DNA of 64,000 bases from Halichondria panicea (taxonomy: Eukaryota > Porifera > Demospongiae > Suberitida > Halichondriidae). The notes below the pieces were generated by a model that had not been told where the DNA came from, ran no database searches, and was given only the letters and a program-made list of their open reading frames with translations. Position numbers and translations under genes: made by a program. Position 1 is the first letter of the stretch, and every line of letters begins with the position of its first letter. Location: NCBI RefSeq assembly GCF_963675165.1, contig NC_087387.1, forward strand, positions 2,841,501 to 2,905,500, in the 5' to 3' direction. Below are positions 41,993-54,500 of the stretch, piece after piece.

Positions 41993-42454
41993 TCGTGGTG
42001 TACTGTAGACACTGTCTTACTAACATGTATAGATCTATAGCATCAGCTCACTTATGAAGTCTACACTTCATTTATTATATCGAATTTTAGTAGCAAACTA
42101 TTTATTTTTTCGTGTGGCTGTATGTGCATGGATAAATTAATTTATGTATGACTGTAATAAGTTGGCTTGGCCTAACTGTATTTTAAATTGTAGGTTGTTG
42201 GTTATGGTCATGCTAATACTTTCAAGCACCACAATAAAATAATTACGAAATGGTTCTGCTGCATGTAATTTGAAGAAAGACTGTATATACTCTTGCTTGT
42301 AAGTATTAGCTTTTTTTTTGGTGCATGTATAGTCATCTGGAGCCGCCCCCACATCACAGGCAAATTAAGGTCAAAGTAGTCGTGCCCACTTTTGAACAAT
42401 ATTCATAGCTTCAGCCACTCCCACTGAAAGCAACAAGCAAGAAAGACTTGAAGA
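41993..42454. promoter_or_regulatory. 3' flank of sulfatase 1 and promoter region of sulfatase 2
   Basis: This carries the AATAAA of copy 1 and, after 'ggttatggtcatgctaata...caagcaccacaataaaat', the conserved upstream sequence ending in CTTCAGCCACTCCCAC and 'gaaagcaacaagcaag' just before the copy 2 ATG. The same block is found before copy 3 (about 51246-51534), and its first part again after copy 3 (58204-58328). It therefore marks the duplication junction. Confidence 0.6.
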
Positions 42455-45400
42455 ATGTGTGCTTTTGTGTGGATGTGCAGGCTCACTTGCTTGATCCTGT
42501 TAATGGACTATGGAGCATCAAAGGCTGTGGCCAAGCCTAATATCATTCTGCTCTTTGCAGATGATGTAAGTTACCAAATTTAGGGGGGTATACTCACTAT
42601 TACTTTTACGAATGGCAAGCAATTTTTTTAGCGCAGTGGTTTGTACCAAATTTTAGTAGCTACCCTGTTAATTGAAGTGTACCATGATGTATGCATAGAA
42701 CCTTATAACTGCAACCTGTGTCAAGAGAAGCCCTTAGAGGAGGGTATAATATTATTGTTACTGTAATAGAGTGAAAATACTGACACTTGGACACCTACGA
42801 TTATTGTACAGGCATGCAATACCCAGATATTGCAGAATTTCATCACACAACTCAAATGGGATGTAGTGTAATGATGTCTTGTTGCTATTTGTATAATAAA
42901 TGTCTCTACTCAACTCATCCTTGGTGCTAGATCTAGAGGTCAGAAGAATGCTTCTGGAAAAATCCAATTTGGGAGCCTAGGGCCTTAGGTTACTATTCCT
43001 ACATAATCTATAGTGAGCCAATTCAGGAGTTGACAATTTCCCAGAGTGTGTTTTCTTTGCCCTTCATATACACCTGTAGCTCAAACATTCGAGCTGATTT
43101 GCATATAGAGCGATGCATCCCCTTTATTTGAGTTGTGAGAAAGAAAGTTTGTAGATCGCAGTATCCGAAATAGACTGTACAATAACTGTATGTGTCCAAG
43201 CACATGCAGAGTGATGACTGTTTAATTTACATAGCTTGGCTATGGTGATTTGACAATGTATGGCCATCCAACCTCAACTAATCCCAACTTGGAGAAAATG
43301 GCTTCTGAAGGCCTACTCTTCACTCAGTTCTACTCGGCTAGTCCAGTGTGCAGTCCATCGCGAGCTGCTCTGCTCACAGGACGATACCAGACTCGCAGTG
43401 GAGTGTATCCTGGAGTGTTTGGCAGTAATAGCGTTGGAGGTGTGTAGCATGCAAACAGTCGTATTACCAGTGTGAAGTGTTATAACTACATGTAATCCCA
43501 TGCTAAGGTATTATAATATTATTGCATAGCGTGTATATATGGCGAATCTATGAGGGTCGTTAATTTTTAAATCGCCAATTAGGTCAATTAGCTTCTACAA
43601 ATACTCAAAACCAGACACTTCTTTAAAATTATACAAATCACTAATACAACCACATCTAGAATATGCCTCTGCCATTTGGAGTCCCCACCTGGCCAAGGAC
43701 ATTAAGTCACTAGAGGACATGCCCTAAAAGTGGGCCTAAAGAAATGGGATGCGAAACTACAAGACACTGTTGACCATGTGCAACCTGAATACTCTAGCTG
43801 ATCGCCGGAACATAATCAGATTATGCCTACATTTTAAGATAAACTCAGTGGACATATCGCATCCCAATCTTCCGTTTAGCGTCATAGATCAGTTAAGACA
43901 CTTGACAACTTTCGGTCCCGCCTGCGATGTCTAACACTTTCAAGTCTTCATTCTTCCCGGAAACTCTATCAGCTTGAAATCAATTAAGTTTTGACACAGA
44001 TGGTCTATCACTTGTGTGTTTTAAACTATTAATTGAGAAGGTTACCTAAATGTAGTACATGCATGTAGTACATGCATGTATAGTACACATGTTTTGTTTT
44101 GTCTGTCCATAATCATAGAGTTAATTATACAGTACATATTACACTACACTATTCATGCAAGTGCGTGACTAGTGGCAAATATCAGGCAAAAAAACTGACA
44201 TTTGCCACAATAGTCAGGTAATTTGCGTGAAATGAAATCACACATTATTTTTTACAGTGTAGAACGTACATGTAATACAATTGTAGGACTTCCTTTGAAT
44301 GAGACTACGATAGCTGAGGGCCTAAAGGCTGAAGGCTACAGCACCAGTATCATCGGCAAGTGGCACCTGGGAGTGGGCAAGGACAATGAGTATCTCCCAA
44401 CAAGGCAGGGCTTCGACTCGTATCTGGTACTTTTATCTGTATGGTATTGTATTGTTTTAATCCTGTTTTACAGGGAATACCATATTCTCATGGCATGTGC
44501 CCGTACTTGATATGCTTCTATCCCAATGCGCCTTGCTTTGATAAGGGCCGAACAGGTAAGTTGTATGCATTAGTACATGTACGGTATTATTGTGGCATTC
44601 ACACGCTGATTTTATAGGAAAGGCTCCCTGCCCTCTGTTTCAAAATGAGAAAATAGTCCAGCAACCAGCAGACTTTCTTCAACTGACAGAAAATTATGTC
44701 AAGGGAGCAGAGTCGTTCATCAAAACCAATGCCAGTATGTTAGCTTTACAATGCAACATCATGCAGCACACAGCCCTAGCTGCCCCTATTATGGCATTAT
44801 ATGTAATTATACAGACAAGAAGGCGCCATTCTTTCTATATATGGCCTTCCAGCACACCCATCATCCGCAGTTTGCCGGCAAGACTTTCACCAACTCCAGT
44901 GTCCGAGGCAAGTTTGGAGATTCTCTCAATGAAATGGACTGGGCTGTGGGACAAATATTCCAATTTATTGAAGACGCTGGGGTAAAAGATAACACGTTTG
45001 TCTTCTTTACTTCTGATAACGGGTGAGCAGTTGTTAAGCTATTAAGAGAGGCTGTACCTCCGTCTATATAATGTCATAATAATCTGTCATGATAATAGAT
45101 TAGTATGTTACATGTAGCTCCCAGAGTTTAGAGGTGTCTGCTATTCAGGGTTGGAAGTATACTAGTTAGATAGTAAAAGCAGAAGATACAAGGCATATAT
45201 CTGATAACAAAGTGGTCCGTTATCCTTTTACACCCCAGTAATGTAAATAAATGTTACCATCCATGCAGACCCATTCTTCTCCTCCCCCACTGCACACACC
45301 ACCAGTATTATTGTAGACAGAAACCTTTTGCTGCTATAATTATAAGCACTATAGAGGTATAAATAGCACATCTTGATCGCCCTGACAGGTATCCTAGCAT

Positions 45401-48400
45401 AGTACATTTGTTCTGTTGTCAGGCGCGTGATATTGGTTGGACACTAAAAATTACCCATGCAATGTCCTTAGTAATAGAAATCGAGGGTTAGGAAAGTTAA
45501 AGGTAATGCTTAGCTCATAAAATAGATGCTATATTATACGTTTAGCTTTTACATTGAACAAAGACACATGGCTGATATGAAATGTTTTAATGAGCATACG
45601 CAATTAAAATTATAACTATGACCTTTGACCTTCACATGCTATAGGACACTATGATCGAGCAAGTAGTTAAATGGCCAGTCAAAAATAGGCTAATTGCTCG
45701 GAAATTAACTGGTGACCTACTGTTATTCCTATAGTTATTTTTTTACAGATGCACTAAATTAATTAAGCACATGATTTAGCACTTTGCCCTATTCAGACCA
45801 TCCCTGACGAGGCAAATTCGTGGTGGTAATGCTGGCCTCCTGAGGTGTGGTAAGGGAACAACCTGGGAAGGTGGACAGAGAGTGCCAGCCATTGCTTGGT
45901 GGCCGGGTATGATCAGGACAGGAAAAACAATGGAGGTATAATATTTTGTTTTCAGCACTTCTTCCATAAGCTTTAAAACTCTTATTCAGCATATAATTAT
46001 TATTTTGCTTTCTGGACGGTTTTCTTTATTAAAGTTACATGTACAGGAAGTATCTATATAGTTGCATAAAACATGGTCAAAACATCATCTTCAGTTTTGT
46101 TTATTATGCCTCGAGGCGTAGCCGCACGAGGGATACGGTAAAACTGACTGTGTGTGTGTGTGTCTGTTCCAGCTGTAACTGCTCAACAGTTGCAATGCAA
46201 CGAAAACTAACAGCTTCTATAGGATTCTAGCCACGTTCTCTTGGATTTTGATTCGTGGATTAGCAAACTAAAGCTTCCTTCTCGAGTTATGGCTATAGTT
46301 TGATTCACATTGAAGGCTGTTATTGCAGTCTCTTCAGAAGTTTTCATAGCATCATCTGCTCGCACAAACTTTCTATTCAACAATGAGTTAGCCTTGCACT
46401 AAAGTGCTAGCTTTTTGTTAGCTACAAGAGTCAGAAAAAATATGTTAAAGCAGCTAGCTATAGTTTGTGAACTTGATCTCTTTGCAGACACACCCTTTAA
46501 TTATTCCGCGCTTATCCCCACATGTTAGAGAATCCAGTGGCAGAGTCAACTTACTTCTTTTTCTTGAGGTCCTGGTATACGTTTGTTTCCATTCTGCTTC
46601 TCTCCTATAATGACTGTGTAGAATTCACAATTAACAATAATGACGTAGCATTGTTTGTCACACAATAAAGTATAATTATAGTTCAGATCATGAACGCTTT
46701 TGCTCACTTTGCAAGTCTTGAATTTAGGTTGCTGCAACAGTGGATGTTTTTCCTACTCTGATGAATCTAGTAGGAGGGAAACTGCCCAATGTTACTATGG
46801 ATGGGGTGGATATGGCTCCAATTCTCTTCAACAACCAAAAGGTACTTAAACTATGACAGGTGTTAATTTAATGTGTGTCAATCACTTCCGGCTTGCAGAG
46901 CAACAGAGATTTCTATATCTACTATCCTACAAAGCCAGATAAGACTCATGGTGTCTATGCTGTCAGGTGGCAGCAGTACAAGGCACACTATTACTCTCAT
47001 GGGTGAGTTCTATTACACGGTTGTGCTCAGTGCAACAGGCCTATTACTGTATTGTATGAACTAACAAATGTACATCTACATTTAGCTGAAAAGATTTCAA
47101 ATCAGTGCTTCATTCTGGATAATGTTTTTGCCTTCTGTCCATTCCTCTTTTATCAGATTCAATTTTTGTATAGAGGGCTGTGTCCAAACTTCTACCCTGA
47201 TACGGTATGTCGTCACAACTATTCCCTTCACTCATACGACCCTCCCCTTCTTTATAACCTCCATAACGATCCTAGTGAGATCTATGCACTGGATGTTAAA
47301 GAGTACACTGATGTTATGAAAGAAATTGAAATGGTGAGTGCATGTGTATGGTATAACTATGGAAGTCTTACTGTATGTATACTGTGATTTGCATGCAGCT
47401 CGCTTGGAATAAACAAAAACAGCTTACATATAAGACCTTCGATTGAGTAGTGCCATGATTTACTTATGTAAACTGTTACAGTTCTTAACCCAAGGCGCGT
47501 AGACTGCCACGGGTTATATAGTAGTCTGTTGCTTTGTTTGTCTGTTTGTTTGCCTGTGTACTTCGAGTCTGCTTATCTGGCTGCCAGAGCGCTTCGTTGA
47601 TTCATATAGATTGAAGAGTTAGAGGGATTGGAAATGAAGATACCCTTGAGTAACATCCGCACTAAGCTACGGTTTAGTCGAGGCCATCACAACAATACCT
47701 ATTTCTATACACAGTGCATAATAAACTACAAGTACCTATATGCTCAGTTCGTGCAGCTCACTTATATTTCAAGGTTTATACCTATTGTATAGTAGTCATA
47801 ACCAGCACGCTTACATGCTACATGTTCCATTAGCAGCTTATATGGAATGTCTCTTTTTACTGGGTGTGGTCAGTTATTAGCATATACTGCACATGGCTCA
47901 CAGACTAGGCGTGTTATAAATTGCTGAAAAAGATTATGTCTCGAGGAAACACAACTTTCTTATTTGAGGGAGTTACCCAGTAAAAATTTTAGCCTCGTTC
48001 ATAGGGCGTAACGATAGTTTTGAGGCTCCATTGCAGATTCAATGTGAAAGCATCACGTGCACCATTCCGTTGCCAATCCTTCAATCTATGGTTTATTAAA
48101 GCTTCGTTTCGAAGAATCTTACCTTGCACAATAGTGCCTATAAGGTCAATCTTCCTCCTCTGGCAGTGTTGCACGTGCAGTACCAGGATGTCTATGAACT
48201 AGCCTCGATTCCAGGCCGATAAAAATATGGCCTGATACCTATTGCATGGTGATAATGCGCATGCGTTAGTTTATTCTCCAGAATCTGGAGAATCCCCTTT
48301 TTCTTTCTCTCATCTATTTTTTATCTATGTACATCAGCTTATAGCTCTCTATTGTGTTGTTCCAGAAGGCTTTAACATTAGTCTGAAGCCAGAACAGGCT

Positions 48401-49487
48401 CTCATCTACCTCTATGACGGTTATGTGGTTAGGATTTACCTTGGATCTGTACAGGCTATGCATGGGAAGTGTATGGTGCCTCAAACTGCTACTTGCGAAG
48501 ACAACCCGGCTATAGGGCTGTCCTAGACATAGATGAGAGCCTCTTCTGTCTTAAAACTAGTGTTCAAGCCTTCTAGACCAGCGCAATAGACGGCATAAGC
48601 CACAGCTTCACGAAACTCAGTCATGGAGATAAAGTATTACAGAACATATTTTTAGTAAACAGACTAATTTTCGTTATAATCTACTACTGTTTTACGTTTG
48701 TATAGTACGATCACCTATATTTTGGATAATTTGAAGCGCATGCGCACTATCACATGCATGCAATAGGTACCAGGCCTTATTTTAATGCAGCCTGGAATCA
48801 AGGCTATCTATGAACCTACAGTGTACAAATCCCATACCATCTGGCCAGCAGGGGTCTATCCATAGACCAAGGGGAGCACATCATCATGTTACGCTCAGTC
48901 ATGTAACAATTATTGAATTCCTTTGGGTCAAGGTGTGTAAAAGCTGATTACTGTAGTGCAAGAGGTGGAGAGCACCAAAGAGAGAGATTAACAGTGGGCC
49001 AACCTCCTCTGCTCATATAAATCATAACCCTTTCTTGTTATGCGGGAAATTGGGAAAGTGTCGAAAATTTCCTCATTATGTATAGAATATATTTTACGCC
49101 TATGGCGACTGGTGCACCTGTATTTAATTGAGCGCACGTTAGGTGAATGACGCACGTCCAGCCTCCTCTACCATAAACTATAGGTATTCCCGGGGAATTC
49201 TTACAACTGCCCTAGATAGCCATGATGTTATGATACATTATGTGTACTGAGTCTATAATATTATACGTACATGTTATTTGCTCTTAATACTCCACAACCC
49301 TACTACCACAAAATTAATATTTTAGGTGAAAGCCAACTTTGAGGCAGGCATGGTGTGGGGAGAAAGTCAAATGGACAGAGGGAGGAACTCATCCTATGAC
49401 CCGTGTGCCAAGCCTGGTTGCACTCCATTCCCCGCCTGTTGTACCACTAACTCGTTCATTGAGCTAAACATGAGTTTACTTGTGTAG
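42455..49487 (+). CDS. Arylsulfatase A-like protein, copy 2
   Basis: Eleven exons with the same lengths as copy 1 except exon 1, which is one codon longer: 42455-42565, 43235-43439, 44287-44426, 44474-44555, 44618-44734, 44815-45022, 45797-45935, 46728-46841, 46899-47002, 47174-47333, 49326-49487. The total is 514 codons (513 aa; start [10 protein letters not shown]). All catalytic blocks are intact: [39 protein letters not shown] and [10 protein letters not shown]. Differences from copies 1 and 3 include [11 protein letters not shown] for [21 protein letters not shown] for [10 protein letters not shown], and FIELNM for FIDPNM near the C-terminus, so it is the most diverged of the three. Intron 2 holds a LINE fragment. 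Intron 10 is about 2 kb (about 0.35 kb in copies 1 and 3) because of two or more transposon insertions. No frame damage is seen. Confidence 0.93.
43590..44000 (+). mobile_element. 3' fragment of a non-LTR retrotransposon (reverse transcriptase C-terminus)
   Basis: Broken frames read [20 protein letters not shown], then, after stops and a shift, [19 protein letters not shown]. These match the region after the polymerase core in Jockey/CR1/L2-like LINE proteins (HLEYxxxIWxP...L..RR...D). Several stops and shifts show that it is dead. It is inserted in intron 2 of sulfatase copy 2. Confidence 0.75.
47606..48089. mobile_element. TIR element (family a), second copy, in sulfatase 2 intron 10
   Basis: The ends ATAGATTGAAGAGTTAGAGG and its imperfect reverse complement (CCAATCCTTCAATCTAT) enclose text shared with 4793-5345, for example 'tttttactgggtgtggtcag' and 'gcgtgttataaattgctgaaaaagattatgtctcga'. 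This insertion is absent from copies 1 and 3. Confidence 0.7.
48361..48526 (+). pseudogene. Captured fragment, plus orientation, possibly RecQ-like helicase
   Basis: The frame reads [20 protein letters not shown] and goes on to a TAG at 48524-48526. The pattern '.F.ISLKPEQ.L...LY.G.DV' resembles the Q-motif/pre-Walker A region of RecQ-like DEAD helicases, but the Walker A is not present, and the family call is an inference. It lies wholly inside the Mutator-like element. Confidence 0.4.
48523..48624 (-). pseudogene. Captured fragment, minus orientation, same source
   Basis: The minus-strand frame [20 protein letters not shown]... ends ...TEEALIYV at a stop (33 aa). Its tail ([15 protein letters not shown]) aligns with [15 protein letters not shown] of the plus-strand fragment, so the two are diverged copies facing each other across the element centre. 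Confidence 0.4.
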
Positions 49488-51534
49488 TGATAGTGTACTG
49501 TAGACACTGTCTTACTGACATGTATAGATCTATATTATTAGCTCACTTAGACTTTATTATAATTATTATTGAGTTTTAGTAGCAAACTAATTTTTTTGTT
49601 TTCGTGTGGCTGTGTGTACATGGATAATATATCTTGTTTTTAAACCCAACCATATACATAATTATAATAACTTTATTGGACACATTCTATGCATGTGCTT
49701 GACTGCATAATGGAGCAATTTCCTTGATATAATTATGCATTTAGTGCCCTCCAGGTGAGCTGCAATGTAATTGTCTAGACTTTGATAATCTTGATGAATT
49801 TAGATAAAATGTCAACTACATGTCAGCAGGAAAAAAAATTGACACTGGAGGTCCACAGCAGCTGCTAGCATTGTTATCAGGCCGAATAATAAATTATCAG
49901 GCCTGGGGACGAGCTAGTATGGCTTTTAGTTTAGTACTTCAGTACTGCAAAATTATGCGGTTAAATGTATACTCTACATAAAAGCTTTTGAAAATACAGT
50001 GTAACACTATTCGTATTCCTCACGTTCACTTAATTATACCAGGAGTGCATGAAGGGTGGATTCAGTGAGGTAACATACAGAATTTAAAACTCTGTCTATT
50101 TTAAATGGTTTTACGGGTCTATGTGCTGGTACACTATGGCATACGTTAATATTTCTTGCCTGTCTATAATTTATTGGTTTATCTGTCCACCCACCTGTGG
50201 TACAAAAGATTATGATAATGAAAGCACTGCAAGTCGGTAATCAAATGGCCATTTCAATAAATTTTAAAGTATATACTGCGTGGGTTAATATATAACTATA
50301 TATAGAACGCAGATATGATTCGTTGACCTTTAACCTTGTGCAGACTGATCTGAACATTTGTTGGTGATTCTTTGTTTAACCATACGCTCTGTGTGTCTCT
50401 ACTGCACGCGGGCATTAGGAACAATCGCAAGCGTTTAACAAAACCTCCGCGCGTGCAGTTCATTGTGGCGGTAGGCGGAGGTGGGTGACCCTTCTTCTTG
50501 GCCATCGTAGTTAGGCTTCCTGTACAGAGTAGCAGTAGGCGGTGACTCTCAAGTGTATTGTGGTTTTGTGGTCTGATCACACTCAACTGTCACAAAATCA
50601 CAGTAAAAGTAAAATAGATATACTGATGCCACGCAACTCAAAGAGCATGTACATTTACTAGCTACTCTACTTACATCACACTAGACCTTTTACTTATGAA
50701 TATGAATCATGATCAGCTGTTCATGGAATACCATATAGCGCAAAATTTTGAGGCACTTATAATATTTCGTGGATTTGTCTCTAAAAGCCATTTCGTTGCA
50801 CAATGTTCGCGGAATGACTGCTTACCGGAAGCCACGCCTCGATCCACCACTGGAAAGAAGAGTATGCCCTCTCAATCTAAGAAGCACAACAAATAATTAT
50901 ACAGTTTGAGAGACCAATTCTTTTTTCCCAAAAGCAATATCTATATGGAATGAACTACCACTCGAGCTGCAGGAAAGTGCATCGATTTTGTCATTTTAAT
51001 TTGTACACGCTATTGTAAGTACTATAATTATACAGGGCACACATTAGGTTAGCATAATATGCTACTAGTGTATCCATGCATTTTGCAGTATTATAAAAAT
51101 AAAATAAAAAAAGTGTGGGTGGTGTGGGTGGACTAAAATAACACAGCCAGGTAACACTATATTGTGGCTGCAGTGCTAATCCTAGCTCTACTTGATTTTG
51201 CTCCCGAGCTATTAGGTCTGGCCCCCAGACTAGTTGTTGGTTAATAACTTATGGCCCGGGTCATGCTAATACGTTCAAGCACCACAATATCGAAAATGGA
51301 AATGGTTCATAAAAATAAAAGTAAGACAGTTGTGGTTCTTTTATGAGTGGTGCTGTAATTAGAAGAAAGAGTGTTGACTGCAGTTTTGCTTGTAAGTATA
51401 GCTTTGTTGCATGTGCATAGAATGGCTCCACATCACACAGGTCAAAGTTCATTCCCACCCACTTTTGAAAAATTAATTATTGGATTCACAGCTTCAGCCA
51501 CTCCCACCAAAAGCAAGTACACAAACAAGAAAGA
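49488..51534. other. Intergenic between sulfatase 2 and 3
   Basis: This holds the copy 2 3' flank, a short hairpin with CAGGCC arms near 49879, a truncated MITE at about 50728-50842 (text of the 61191 family: 'agccatttcgttgcacaatgttcgcgg'), a LINE tail at 50911-50999, and from about 51246 the conserved upstream region of copy 3 ending in CTTCAGCCACTCCCAC. The minus-strand frame 50296-50586 has no recognisable domain and no splice support. Confidence 0.5.
50911..50999 (+). mobile_element. LINE 3' tail fragment
   Basis: The frame FPKAISIWNELPLELQESAS ends at TAA 50997-50999. The pattern 'FF(P)KAI..WN.LP......S...F' is typical of the extreme C-terminus of Jockey/CR1-like non-LTR retrotransposon proteins. 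It is short and lacks the upstream domain. Confidence 0.6.
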
Positions 51535-54500
51535 ATGTGTGCTTTTGTGTGGATGTGCAGGCTCACTTGCTTGATCCTGCTAATAGACTATGGAGCATCA
51601 AAGGCTGTGGCCAAGCCTAATGTCATTCTTCTCTTTGCAGATGATGTAAGTTTTACCTACAAATTTAGGGGATTCATCCCTGAAAATTAAAGCTTTCATG
51701 CGGTACGTCACCATTTTTAACTGTACGAATATCTGGCAAAAAATTTTCTAGCGCAGTGGTTAGCTACACTGTTAACGAAAATTTACCACGATGTATATAC
51801 ATAGAACCTTAAAAATAATAACTGCTGCAACCTGTATCAAGAGAAGCCCTGAGAGGACTGGAGGGTATAATTAATAGAACCTTAAAAATAGTAACTGCTG
51901 CAACCTGTGTCAAGAGATCGAAGCCCTGAGAGGACTAGAGGGTATAATTAATAAAGGAATGAAATACTGATGCTTGGGCACATACGATTGTTGTGCAGGC
52001 GATACTCAGATACTGCAGAATTTTACACAACTCAAATGGGATGTAGTGTAAGTGTAATTACCTCGTGCATACGCAGTGCGCAACAGGGGTAGAGTGATTG
52101 GTGTGTGTGCGTTGGTTTGTGTGTGTGTGTGGACGCAAAAATGAGCTGTTTGAGCAAACTAGACACTTTCATGGACTACTTTAATTACTAATGAGACAGT
52201 ACGTAGTTGAAAAATGATAGGCTTAGTTATAGTTGAAACATGTAGGCGATCTTCGAAGGCGACAAAACACTGTTTTCTAATTGATCGAATTGTTTCTTTA
52301 TAGATTCATGATCACATTCCCGATTCACAATCATTCCCCAAATGATAATGGTCATTACAGTAAAAAGTTATCGTATCCGTTTTGCTGCTGTGCAATGAAG
52401 CTCAACGCACGGGGTGAATGCTCTGTGAGCATAATTATTGTTATGTCTTGTTGCTGTTGCATATAGTATCTCTCCTCCAACTCATTAAATCATGTTTGAT
52501 GCTAGAGGTCAGAAGAAAGCTTCTGGAAATATCCAATTTAGGAGCTTATATAGGGTGGAATTAGTCTCTATGGTTTCATGAATCATCCGCTCCCTAGAGA
52601 AACTGTTGAGCACTATAGTCTGAACTTTTTTGGCCAGATCAAAATTCCAACCTAACCAATCAGATCAAGGAATGACAAAACAAAAAGCGTATGCATTCTA
52701 TACAGTAGGACGCATTTATAGCTAGCGCTAGTCATCCTAACTGTGGCTACTGTTAGCCAGTCAAGGAGCCATAGTAAGTTGAGTTAACTGCACTAGTGCT
52801 GCTATGCAACTTTTTTCTTGTTCTTTTAGCACGTTCTTGGAGCAAGCCAAACAAAAATTCATAGCTGCTGGTCAAGCGTTCGCAGTTGACCCTTTGCATG
52901 CGTTGGATGTGGTTTTAACACTTGACGTAATGACAATTAACATTCCATTGTGGAGTGACCTGCTAAGAATGGTAAGAGTATTGTGATTCATGAGATTAGG
53001 GTGGAATAAGGAAGGAGTTGCTTGAAATTGAAAATTTCCCAGAATGTGTCTTCTGCTCCTAACATAAACAAGCTGCTTTGCAGATATAGAGTGGTCCATC
53101 CCTAACGTCTGTATATTGCAGTATCCGGAATAGACTGTACAATAATTATAGCCGTATATATGTCAGAGCAATTTTTCCACTTTGACAATGGGCTTGGTAA
53201 ATACTGAGAGTGATGACTATAGCATAGTATTATTTTAATTTGCATACATTTCTAGCTTGGTTATGGTGATTTGACAATGTATGGCCATCCTACCTCAACT
53301 AATCCCAACTTGGAGAAAATGGCTTCTGAAGGCCTACTTTTCACTCAGTTCTACTCAGCCAGTCCAGTGTGCAGTCCATCGCGAGCTGCTTTACTCACAG
53401 GACGATACCAGACTCGCAGTGGAGTGTATCCTGGAGTGTTTGGCAGTAACAGCGTTGGAGGTGTGTAGCCAACAGTCATATTATCAGTGTAAGATGTTAT
53501 AATTATAATGATCCAAGAATGGTAAGAGTATTGCGCATATATTTGGCGACGAACAAGACTTAGCGAATCCAGTTCGCCTGCAACAGTGACGGCTTGCGAG
53601 TCTAGCTAGGTGAGGGTCACTAAATTATTAATAATCACCAACTCATGTATTAGTCTCATGAATCAGCCGCACTTAGAATGTCCGTCTGAGCACTTTAGTA
53701 TAGAGATCATTCCACAATGGAATGTTAATTGTCATTACGTCAGTGTCAAAACCAAAAGAATTTAACGCATGCAAAAGGTCAACCGCGAACGCTTGACTAG
53801 CGCTATAGCAGCTATGAATTTTGTTTGGCTTGCTCCAAGAACGTTGCTAAAAGAACAAGAAATTTAAGGTTGCACAGCACTATTGTGCAGTCAACTCAAC
53901 TTACTATAGCTCTTTGACTGGCTAACAGTAGCCACAGTTAGGCTGATTAGCGGCAGCTAGCTATAAATGTGTCCTATACTGTATAGAACGCATACGCTTC
54001 TTGTCATTCTTTATTTCCTTTAATTTTGTCAATCTTCGATCTGATTGGTCAGATCGGAATTCCAACCTGGCCAAACCAAAGTGCTCAGACGGACATTCTA
54101 AGTGCGGCTGATTCACGAGACTACTCATGTATAATGTTCACCAAATGTCTAGTACCCGCACGCTATACACGGTATCAGGAGTGCACTCTAGCCTCGAATC
54201 CACACCGATTAAAATACGTATGTTAATCGGCGTGGATTCGAGGCTAGAGTGCACTCCTGACGGTATAATTTTTACATGCTCAAGGCATAGCCACCACGGG
54301 GAATACGATAAAGCTGACTGTGTGTGTGACAGAAGCTGTTAGTTTTTGTTGCATTGCAACACTTACAGCTGGGATTGACAGATTGACAGACACAGTCAAT
54401 GCAACGAGCTTCTTGGCTTCTAGCCACTTTTTGGTTCGTGGATTTGCAAACTAATGCTTCTTCTTTCTTGCTAGTTTTACATACATGCAGTGAAGACTGT

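Larger units (their letters stand above)
48200..48806. mobile_element. Mutator-like (Pack-MULE-like) element with captured coding fragments
   Basis: A 607-bp element has inverted ends of about 65 bp: TAGCCTCGATTCCAGGCCGA at the left and TAGCCTTGATTCCAGGCTGC from the right, extending to GCGCATGCG. It is flanked by an exact 9-bp duplication TCTATGAAC (48191-48199 and 48807-48815). A 9-bp duplication with long TIRs is the MULE signature. There is no transposase. The interior carries two inverted, diverged copies of a protein-like segment (see 48361-48526 and 48523-48624). It sits in intron 10 of sulfatase copy 2. Confidence 0.82.

Noticed and set aside
48242..48526. 94-codon frame taken as a whole gene
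   Set aside because: It starts inside the left TIR of the Mutator-like element, and only the last part looks protein-like. It is treated as a captured fragment.
50296..50586. 96-codon minus-strand frame
   Set aside because: No recognisable domain, no splice context and no relation to neighbouring units. Chance cannot be excluded.
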